A DNA stretch of 64,000 bases, taken from NCBI GenBank assembly GCA_032622095.1, contig CP136065.1, positions 247,257,474 through 247,321,473 of the forward strand. Reading direction: 5' to 3'. The position numbers and the translations under genes are program-made. This document shows, in pieces, positions 28,301 to 40,300 of this stretch; within the stretch, counting starts at the first letter, position 1; each line of letters begins with the position of its first letter. The notes beneath the pieces are model-generated. The model saw nothing but the letters and a program-made list of their open reading frames with translations. It was not told the DNA's origin and ran no database searches. This DNA comes from Siphonodentalium dalli. Lineage: Eukaryota; Mollusca; Scaphopoda; Gadilida; Siphonodentaliidae.

Positions 28301-31300
28301 CGTCAGTGTGATAATATAAACCCACCTGACTTTATCTTGAACGCCGGGATCTTCCATACCCAGCGAGGGACTAGACTCCTCCGATTGTCGTCAGTGTGAT
28401 AATATAAACTCACCTGACTTTATCTTGAACGCTGGGATCTTCCATACCAAGCGAGGGACTAGACTCCTCCGATTGTCGTCAGTGTGATAATATAAACCCA
28501 CCTGACTTTATCTTGAACGCTGGGATCTTCCATACCAAGCGAGGGACTAGACTCCTCCGATTGTTGTCAGTGTGATAATATAAACTAACCTGACTTTATC
28601 TTGAACGCTGGGATCTTCCATACCCAGCGAGGGACTAGACTCCTCCGATTGTCGTCAGTGTGATAATATAAACTAACCTGACTTTATCTTGAACGCTGGG
28701 ATCTTCCATACCAAGCGAGGGACTAGACTCCTCCGATTGTCGTCAGTGTGATAATATAAACCCACCTGACTTTATCTTGATCGCTGGGATCTTCCATACC
28801 CAGCGAGGGACTAGACTCCTCCGATTGTCGTCAGTGTGATAATATAAACTCACCTGACGTTATCTTGAACGCCGGGATCTTCCATACCAAGCGAGGGACT
28901 AGACTTTAATTGTCGTCAGTGTGATAATATAAACCCACCTGACTTTATCTTGATCGCTGGGATCTTCCATACCAAGCGAGGGACTAGACTCCTCCGATTG
29001 TCGTCTGTGTGATAATATAAACTCACCTGACTTTATCTTGATCGCTGGGATCTTCCATACCAAGCGAGGGACTAGACTCCTCCGATTGTCGTCTGTGTGA
29101 TAATATAAACTCACCTGACTTTATCTTGATCGCTGGGATCTTCCATACCAAGCGAGGGACTAGACTCCTCCGATTGTCATCAGTGTGATAATATAAACCC
29201 ACCTGACTTTATCTTGAACGCTGGGATCTTCCATACCAAGCGAGGGACTAGACTCCTCCGATTGTCGTCAGTGTGATAATATAAACTCACCTGACTTTAT
29301 CTTGAACGCCGGGATCTTCCATACCAAGCGAGGGACTAGACTCCTCCGATTGTCGTCAGTGTGATAATATAAACTCACCTGACTTTATCTTGAACGCCGG
29401 GATCTTCCATACCCAGCGAGGGACTAGACTCCTCCGATTGTCGTCAGTGTGATAATATAAACCCACCTGACTTTATCTTGAACGCTGGGATCTTCCATAC
29501 CCAGCGAGGGACTAGACTCTAATTGTCGTCAGTGTGATAATATAAACTCACCTGACTTTATCTTGAATGCCGGGATCTTCCATACCAAGCGAGGGACTAG
29601 ACTCCTCCGATTGTCGTCAGTGTGATAATATAAACCCACCTGACTTTATCTTGAACGCCGGGATCTTCCATACCAAGCGAGGGACTAGACTCCTCCGATT
29701 GTCGTCAGTGTGATAATATAAACCCACCTGACTTTATCTTGATAGCTGGGATCTTCCATACCAAGCGAGGGACTAGACTCCTCCGATTGTCGTCAGTGTG
29801 ATAATATAAACTCACCTGACTTTATCTTGAACGCCGGGATCTTCTTCCATACCCAGCGAGGGACTCGACTCTTCTGACTTTGTTTCCTCACTACTGAGAA
29901 CTGAGGCATTTTCTTCCTCAGACTCCTGGACTGGTATATTCTGTGTCTTAGCAGTGGTTACCACGGGAACTGATGGCCTGGAACAATTAAATATTGTTAG
30001 GTAATCAGTAATCACCAAAAATTTATACAAATCAGTCATCAACTCATAAATTGCATAATCAAGGTGACTAATGGGTGAACATCACCAATTTCAACTGGGG
30101 AACTTCAATCTGATCCAAGGTCTCCCAGAGCAGATGAGGCCAAAGCAGAATGAGGTTCCCAGGACCTCATTCAGCAAATCACACACTAAATCATGGCTTG
30201 TTTGGTGCGACACATATTTCACTTACCGTTGTAACTGTTACTATCTACGATGTGATTATAATAATTTGAACATTACCTTGGGTTAGGCATTAGAGTGTCT
30301 AGATTTTTCTCCGGCCATGGATCCCTGCCGCCGTTAACCTGAGCAGAGTCTATATTATCAGCTTGGTAGTATCTCACGAGAGACTTCAGTTCATCGAGCC
30401 TCGACTTCACTTCATGTAATTTCTTCAGCTTCTCTCTCGCATCCAGAACATTTAGCACGTCCTCCGCGACTCCCTCGGTCTCATTAACGTTATCGAGCAA
30501 GTCAGTCGTATCAATAACGGTGTCAACAGGTTCGCTGGAGACTGGATCTAAAAACATGACGGTTTGGTTTATAGGGGTTGATTTTCATTTAATTCGCTGA
30601 GCCATATCACATTGTTGTAAGTGTTGTAGATTGAAAAAAATTAATTTAGGGATGGGAGATGCAACTGGTGCACCGGTGAATCGAGATACAGAATGCTGAG
30701 ATACATGTATCGTATCGCTCATATAATATCGAGTATCCCGATATGCCCAAATGCTGTTTGAACTGTGACCATTTGCAGCTTCTAATGTGTACTTTTAGGT
30801 GCCTAATAATAATAATTGGCAAATATTTTGGTTGATATACATAATATTTACTTCACTTCATCTCACTTCATCTCAGTGTGCATATGATTTCATGACTGGT
30901 TTTATTGATCATTACAGTGATAACTGTCAAGTTAGAAAAAAATATGACGAAATTTCCATACGAACCATTACCTACTATAACTGAATGCTCCATAGCAGAA
31001 GCAGAGAATGTTTTAATCTAGGCCTCAGCATATTCACCTGAGATATCTAGATATGTATTGCCAGATAATCAAAGAAATGATAACTCTAGAATGGAAAATG
31101 GGAACGTCATTTGCCCTTCTTTTGAAAGCAGTCATGATGGTGAACATCCATACCAAAAGTCATTCGGATCTGATAAACAATGGCTAAGATATATGTTAGG
31201 ACGAACAAAGTGAATCCAAAACAGATATCAAGTCTGCGTGGATCACAAACAAATCGAGAATTGAGGCAGGTATTTCCATATTTGAATTTTTTACCAACTT

Positions 31301-34300
31301 TTGATCCCTCGGTCAGCTAGTCCTACTGAGGAGGAACATAACATATTTTGATCAAACCATAGCAGTGCTTATACAAAGGCTGCCGCTAATGATTGGGATA
31401 ATAGTGTGATGTCTAAACACATACTGCAGGCATATGTCTGTATAAATAGTGTAAAGTTTAAACACATACTGTAGGCGTATGTCAGTGTAAATAGTGTTAT
31501 ATCTAAACACATACTGTAGATGTATGTAATAGCGTTAACGTTTAAACACATACTATATGCGTATGTCAGTGTAATAGTGTAACATTTAAATGTATACTGT
31601 AGGTGTATATGTAACAGTATAAGGTTTAAATGGATCTTAGAGCAAGTAATTAATAGTTAAGTGCATATTAAACTGAAGTAGAAAATCCATGCTTACCATT
31701 GTTGAGCTGGCGATCGAATCGATCTGATCTGAGACCATCGAGTTCCGTGAGCAGCTCGTCCATGCGCTGTTTCTTCTCCTGTAGATCATACAGTTTGTTT
31801 TGGAGATGGTATTTCTCCTGAGTAACAGACGAAGCTTCAGATTCAGTGTTGTTCTGTCGCTCCTCTAATTTCTGAAAGAAAAACATATACACATTTATTA
31901 AATGAGTCGCTCGCAAAACTACAAAGTAATAATAAATACAACTTATTCTCAAAATGGCTTGATAACATGTGTCTTTACTTATGCATGTCGCTGTGTTTTC
32001 AAATATGAAATAAAATAACATTGCGTCGGCAATTTTGACAAAATGCCCAATGAACATAACAGATCGCATATACTTAGTAAAAAATTTCAATGTCTGGTAC
32101 ATTTTTGACAGGTACCAAAATTTTAGTTATTTCCAGGTAGTGTGCAATTGTTGAGCTAAGTAAGGATAGTGTGTGTTTTTTAAGACAATGTAAATTTTAA
32201 TTTTTTTCGGTGGCCGTGTGTTATTGAGGTCGGACTTTAAATTTGCACTGTCTCAAAAACACACAATTCTAAAAATTGGCGCCTTGTTCGTTATATAGTC
32301 CCAGTCATGTTCAAAGGGCAACACTCGGCATGTCTCGAAGATGTATATATAACATGCTACTGTGCCATATATCTACTATATATAAGAAAGGATATGTTTA
32401 CCTGCTGTAGCCCCATCTCGACCTGTAGATTGTTGAGCCGCTGACGAATCTCCACCAGATCCCGGGGAACATTATCTAACTCTCCGTCCGACTCGGGCTG
32501 GTTCCAATTACTTTGAGCAGGTTCCGGCTGGTTCCAGTTGCTTTGAGGAGCTTCTGGCTGGTTCCAGTTACTTGGAGACTTCTTTCTCTCACCCTGCTGA
32601 GCCACAAACAACTTCTTTTGTTCTGCAAAGAAATAAAACACAATAAGTGATGGAAATCATTGATAGATATGCCAAATCTGTTCATATTTAAAAGTCGCCA
32701 TTTTGTTTTTGATTCTTTTTTTATTTTTTATTATTATTTTTTGTAAAAGTGAAATCTTCTGCAAATGTGTTTGATGAACTTATTAACAAAACATAAATGT
32801 TTGGGAATTCAAAGAGACTCTCTGTCTGTTTCTCCATTATATACATATAAAGAATTTTCAGTATACTTTTTTTAAGATGACTGAGAGAAGGAATTCAGTA
32901 ATCAGCGAGTTGATCAACTAACCTTTATGAGTGTGACTGACCTCGAATGACATTGCATGACTAATATTCAAAAAATACATACCTAATGTTCATACAATAT
33001 CAAAATTTATATCCCAAAATTTTTGCAACTTGAAATAAAAAAAAAACAAGAGCACGCCATCGGGGCGTGGCATAATACGCCTGTTTCTGGAGTAGAGTGG
33101 GGCATGTAGACAGAACCCATATTTGAACTTGATCTGTATACCAAATTTGGTTCAGTTCACTCGATTCAATCTAAAGTTATCATCTGGAAACCGCATATCA
33201 GGTAAAATCTAAGTTGAAAAAGGGGCATAACTCAGTCAAAATCATGCGGACGAAATCCAAATTCGAACTTGATCTGTATTTTGGGGTGGTAAACTAATAT
33301 ACCAAATTTGGTTGAGTTCACAAAAAGGGACATAACTCTGGTGAAAATTGGCGGGCGGAACCCGATTTCGAACTTCACCTGTGTTTTGCTGGGAGAAAGA
33401 CACATACCAACTTTGGTTCAGATCAAATAATCCAAACTGGAGTTATCGGTCGGAAACCAAAAATGTTAACAGACAGTCAAATTCTAAGTCGAAAAAGGGC
33501 CGTAACTCATGTAAAAATAATTAGACGGAACCCATATTCGAACTTGGCCTGTATCTTTAGCTGGGAAATACACATACCAACTTTGGTTCAGATCAAATAA
33601 TCCAAACTGGAGTTATCGGTCGGAAACCAAAAATGTTAACAGACGGTCAAATTCTAAGTCGAAAAGGGGGCATAACTCTGGTGAAAATTGGCGGACGGAA
33701 CCAGAATTCGAACTTGACCTGTCTTTTCTGCTAGTAAACCCACATACCAAATTTAATTTGGTTCACTCTAACTAAAGTTATCATCCGGAAACCTCGGACG
33801 GACGCACGGACGCACAGGCTGATTATAATAGTCCTCCGAACCCGTTGGGTCGGCGGACAAAAATGGGCATAACTCAGTCAAAATCATGCAGATGAAACCC
33901 ATATTCGAACTTGATCTGTATTTTGGTGTGGTACACTAACATACCAAATTTGGTTCAGTTCACTTGATTCAATCTAAAGTTATCATCCGGAAACCAAAAG
34001 CGGACGGACGATGGACAACCCATTTACATAATACGACCGTTTTTTCAAACGGCTGTATAAAAAAGGGCAAAACAGCAACATAAACCTTGCATACCAAAAT
34101 AAAGAAAGTTTGTGGAACAATAGAATGCACACAGAGCTATACTTTTCACACTGAGAAGGATTACATACCTTCAATGGCGTTTCTTGATCTTTCATCAGCC
34201 AATCTGTTCTCAGCTTCCTTCTGGAGAGCCAACAGACTCGCCTGTTTACCCTGCAATGCTCTTAACTGTAATGTAAATGAAAGTTTACCCGGCAATGCTC

Positions 34301-37300
34301 TTAACTGTAATGTAAATGAAAGTTTACCCTGCAATGCTCTTAACTGTAATGTAAATGAAAGTTTACCCTGCAATGCTCTTAACTGTAATGTAAATGAAAG
34401 TTTACCCTGCAATGCTCTTAACTGTAATGTAAATGAAAGTTTACCCTGCAATGCTCTTAACTGTAATGTACTGTATTATCGCGGGTATAAGACCAGGGGG
34501 CCTAGGGAATAAATAGCTTGAAAAGGCATGGGTGGTCTTATACCCCGGAAAAAAGTTAGTATTTCGGATGTCATCACCTGGACTCGCGAAAATATGGCGT
34601 TGAACGATGGATGAGTAAGTATATTTAGCGTAAGTATATCGAACATATCTCATTTCTGCATTTCGAGGTATATACGTAACTTTACCAGAAAGCTGGGTTT
34701 TCCCCACATTTAGTTTCGGTTTCGCACGTGGTCGATACAGTTGAATTGGAAATCTTACACAGAAAATATGCACAGAAACGAACAGACAAAATAACACACG
34801 TGATACATAACACAGTATAAGAATATATATAGGCCTAGAAACGTATGTAAAACTTTGATAAATTATTTGGGAATTACAATGGGGATTTATATTCCGATAA
34901 TCGTTTCGTAAACGGAGTCCTGCATTCCGTAAAATATATAGTTTCTGTTTTGACATTAAAACAAGAATGTTGTGCTTCATATGTCAATCAATGGAAAGTG
35001 GGCGTTAAATTTAACTGAGAAATCCAATCGCTATTCAGAATGAGAAAACAATACAGCTTGTGCGGTTACATAACTTACATTGTATACATCAATGCATGGA
35101 AGGTGTTATATTGATTTATGGTAGGCCTTACTCATGGTAATTTATGACATTGAATAATTAATTAGGGGAACAAAACAAATTTTAACGGCGTGTTGTTTCT
35201 TAATTTGGGCCGTTTTACCCTTGGATAGGGGTTTGAGTTTATTGTAATCGCGCTCCCAAGATCGAATCTGCTTCCGCGAAATTCCCCATTCACGTTCACA
35301 TTCATCTTGGGTTAGTTTCTCAGTATTTATACCGATCACATTGTCAGCACAAACTTACACAGGACACAGTCTTAATTACCTTCAATAGTTTCTTTCCATT
35401 GATCTTTTCCGTTGATTGAACGTCAATAATATAGGCCTACCGGCCAGTTATTAATTGAACACAAGAAACAAGACACGTACAGTGTAACATAAATCATCTT
35501 TATTTATATATTATTAGAATAATAGTTAATTATTCCCCGCCCCGCGACCGCACTTCGTTCCGGTCCCCGGTATCGAATAAAAGACATCCGGAAATTATAA
35601 TATGTCATAGCTACCGGAACTGTGACCTTTGAACTTCGCGAAAATTTGAAATTCGTTGACATTTTTGACAGGTGTTGGGGGAGTAATTTTTCTCAAATAC
35701 TGGTATATAAACCCGTTTTGGAGGGGTTATGGTTAGGGCCAGGGAGGGGGTGGTCTTATACCCCGGAAAACTTACTTCTAGTGAAAATACTGGGGTGGTC
35801 TTATGCCCGAAAGTGGGCTTATACCCGCGAGAATACGGTAAATGAAAGTTTACCCTGCAATGCTCTTATCTGTAATGTAAATGAAAGTTTCAATCACACT
35901 ATAGCACAACCTTGATCACTAGCAGAGATACACTTTTAGTAGCACAAGTTTGATAAATAACAAATATGATTAGAGGGTGTTCACAAGATGAAACAGTTCA
36001 GGCTTTTTCAGATCGAAAAAGAACCCTCTTTATTGAATATTAGTGACGCGATATCCATGAGTACATAGAAGTAAACATTTATTATTAAACAATTTAATTA
36101 TGATACTCTAGATTGCTTAAGTCTGAAATTTGCAGGAGTTCTGATTCCAGATCTACTAATATTGGAAATTTAGAAGAGTAGAAAACTTGAGATGGAACAC
36201 AGGGATTATCAATATATGTACATTTACTGGTGATTCAAGATCGAAAGGAGGATATTTTAAATTAGAACAGCAAATTTTTACCATTAAAGACATTGAAATG
36301 AGACGACCCCGTCTTCCTACCTGTTCTTGCTGTCTGACTAGTTTCTTTAACAGTTCTTCTTGTTGTTTTAATGCTGCTAACTCTGAACCAGGGTCCATAC
36401 CAGTGGCTCCCTCCAGCTGTCAAGGAAAATAGTTTATTACGGGTATGGTATATTTTAATATGTGTTTCAACCCTTTCATGATGGGAGCTGCGCTGGTGCA
36501 TCATTAAAGATCCTGTGCCATTGCATTCTCTTATATATGCAACTCTCCCATAGGATGCCTCGCATATATAAAAGAATGCACTGGCTTACAAGGTCAAGGT
36601 AAATATTGTTAGACCAATACGTGTATTCTCTTAAATATGCGAGGCTCTTATGGAAGACTCCCATATATAAGAGTATGCACTGACACAGGGTTTTTGCTAA
36701 ATTTCAGGAAGCTCCCGTCCTCAAACGGTTAACAGCATTCAGCAGAATAAGACAAATAATGCATTTGGAAGTAAATTTGTACTCGGAAATAAAATGACCA
36801 CCTTAGCAGACAACTGAATATCACAAGTCAGACATGCAAAACAAATGTAAATATATAATTAAGTGAGAGTATATAATGAACAACAACAGAAATGTTCATG
36901 CAACATATATAGGTATCATCCTAAATAGACACAACAAGAAACTCGACTTACATACCAAAAGATAAAAATACCCAACAAAATATGCTCGAGGATTTTAACT
37001 TAAACTGACACGGCTCGTTCGAACCACAAAATCATGTATACATAACCTGGTAAGAGGCATCTCAAATTATACCTATGTGGAGATTTCAAGCAAATTTGTC
37101 AATATAGTTTCGATAAATTTAAGATGGTTTCATTCATGCTGGTTCAACTATAGAAAATGGGAAAAAAATCTAGGGCTGTATTCGCTCTGAAACGTTTGTG
37201 GTACTTCATAATTTTGATGATTAAAACTAAGAGAAAGCAGTGCGTGAAGTTTTTTTTTAATCGTTTCATGTTAAGATAACACAAAAAACCTTTTCCGATT

Positions 37301-40300
37301 CCAGAATTTTGGCACCATTTTTGTACGGGGCCCATACATTATGTTCGAATTTGTATTTTTTCTGATATCAATTTCATCTTTCTGGGAAATATAATGCTTA
37401 GAAAGGTAGTTCAGGCATTTATCAACCTATTTTGATAGTGGGAAAATTCAAAAGTGAAAATTATTAGATGCAAATCTGTAGCGCAAACCACCATGTGGCT
37501 TTAACACCAAATGAATTTATTCATAAATAACTTTATCTTACATGCATTGTCAAGAAAATACCAAAAGAGAAAACAAAATTGCTTGAGAATTTTAATTTGA
37601 GACTAAATGGATTTGCTTTATAAGAAGTTTGATTTTACAAATCATGAAAATGTCTGGAAAAAATAGCTTGGTAATTTTAACAACACACCAAATGGGTGAA
37701 CTTCGATTATATGTCATGAAATACAAAAAAAAAACTTTGATAGTGCCTTAGGATTTGTAATCCATGTATCTTCGGAATTTGATGTGATCCTTCTGTGTTC
37801 AATAAACTATTTTCCCATTGCAGTAACTAAAGAATGTGTATGAGCATTGAGCAATGAAATTACAGCCCTGTTAATTAGCAAGAATTTGCCTAGACTAAAA
37901 AATTGCCTAGGACAGAAGTTTTACCTTGGTGAAAAAGCCTAGGATCTACATCGAGGAATATTCACATATATGTTGTATAAAATTTATTCATAATTTTGGA
38001 GCTTGGAAACAATATCACATACTTTGTTTGGATCTAGTTTAAAATAGTCGATTTCCAATTCACAATAGTCTCTGTTAACCCGTCCTTAATTTCATGTTGT
38101 TATCAGACTTGCCACAATGCAAAACTAATGCAACACCAACAGCAATTTGAATAAATTTAGCACAAAATATAAAAGGCCGCTCGGCCACAGTGTCCCCCGA
38201 ACCGGTGGCTTCATTTGGAGCGTTGTTCGCGCATAAAAATTGGCATGGCGGAACCTGAAATTGAATTTGATCTGTCTTTTGTGCTAGTAAACCAAATTTA
38301 ATTTCATTCAGTACACATTTACTAAAGTTATCATCCGGAAACCTCAAATTGGCAAAAATTCTAAGTCAAAAAGGGACATAACTCTGGTGAAAATTGGCGG
38401 GCGGAACCCGAATTCGAACTTGACTTGTGTTTTGCTGGGAGAAAGACACATACCAAATTTGGTTTAAATCTGATTAACTTCTACTAAAGTTATCATCCGG
38501 ACACCAACTTTCGGGGTTTTATATGTCGGGTCGGCGGACAAAAAAGGGCCATAACTCTCGCAAAAATTATCGGATTAAACCGAAATTCGAACTTGAGCTG
38601 TATTCTGATATAAGTAATCCACTAAAAAACGTGTTTTGCATATAAACAATCCAAAATCAAGTTATCATCCGGAAACCAAAAAACAAAAGAAAAAGTGAAT
38701 TTTCTATGTCGAAAAAGGGCATAACTCTGCCAAAAATGGTCGGCCAGAACCCAAGTTCGAACTTGACCTGTGTTTTGCTGGGAGAAAGTAATATACCAAA
38801 TTTGGTTTGAATCCGATTAACTCTACTAAAGTTATCATCCGGAAACCAACTTTCAGGGGTTTTCCAAGTCAAAAAAGGGCCATAACTCTCGCAAAAATGG
38901 GCGGAGCAAACCCATATTCGAACTTGACCTTTATTTTGGTCTGATAAACTCACCTATGAAATTTGCTTTTGATCTAATAACCGAAACTAAAGTTATCATC
39001 CGGAAACCATTTCCGGACACACGGACGGACGCATGGACGGACACCGGCTATTTTAATAGTCCCCCGAATTTTTTTTTTCGGGGGACAATAAGCGGCTTCT
39101 GACATTTGCCTCAGCTCTGCTGATTACCAACACTAATTAGCAGGGCTGAAATTACGACTTCAAATTGTTATACCTGATTGAGTCCGAACTCCCACTCGGG
39201 CGACCTGACATCGGTTCGATCCACAACCGTGTCATCCATGTTGTTGTTGGAATCATTGTTGCTGTCAGATCTATCAAGCACGCCTAATTTATCTTCGATA
39301 ATCGGCCGTGATGACGAGCTCTGTGTACCCTCCTACGCCGGCAGCAGAAATGGAGGAATATGTTATCATATCAACCAAAACGAGTTTATTCTGTGATGGG
39401 AACAAACCAGGGGAGAGATGTATGAAGCTTGTGTATTATACACGTTCTTTTTCAATGATAAAACATTGCCTGTGTATCCTCATGCCGCGTTTTTGGGCGA
39501 TTCGTTGTATGTATCAGTTGATAAAACAACATTTGTCTTATAGGCCTGCACATCGTGAACATGTGATTCAGGGTTGTTTTGATTGACTGTATATAAAGTC
39601 TATGTGTAACAAAACCAGAAATCAAAACTCCGAAAGCAAAAAATAACGTGCAATTTCCAATGAGAAGAGCATCTATTGTTGCAATTTTCATGAAATATTA
39701 GATTATGTCACACAACTGAAACATCAACTAAGTGATACAAACTGTTAATCTCAATGCCAGTCAAACACCTACGGTTTATAGCAAATGATGATCCTATCAA
39801 ACAATCATGCCATAACTTCACCCATACAGAGCCCCAGACAAACATGAGCAGACAACACTCTTCTATATGCTTCTATATATGTGTGGGGCTCCTTGCAGGG
39901 TAATGGATGTTTTTTATTTTATGTCCTAAAAATTTTAAGAAACATTTATTTAAAAAAAATGATAAAAAATTGTTAGGCCAATGCATTCTCTTATATATGT
40001 GAGGTGACCTATGGTCGACTCGCATATATAAGAGAATGCATTGGCACAGGGTAAAAAATCCCGACTTACGACTGGATTTGATATGCAGAATGAAGTCCCC
40101 AGAGGGTGAATTTAGTGACGCAATCCCGCATAGCAGGCTAGCAATACCAAATTCACCCTCTACGGAACCTCATTCTGCTTGGGGCTCATCTTCTCTGGAA
40201 AGATTCTTTATTATAAAATTTCTAAAGAAACTTAGATTCAAATTCATTTTTAGTTTAGTTTCTCGATATCCCCAAATTGGCATACAACACATTGCATATT

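Noticed and set aside
27275-29880. Regularly spaced repeats resembling a CRISPR array
   Set aside because: The units are contiguous 88-bp tandem copies without unique spacers, are derived from the adjacent exon, and lie in a eukaryotic intron.
34441-34980. A 179-residue open frame on the minus strand
   Set aside because: It lies inside the non-autonomous part of the pogo-like element, has no recognisable domain and depends on transposon terminal sequence.
33050-39090. Protein-coding repeat gene in the CATAACTC arrays
   Set aside because: Units vary in length and shift frame, frequent stops occur, and the same units are found in isolated single copies elsewhere.
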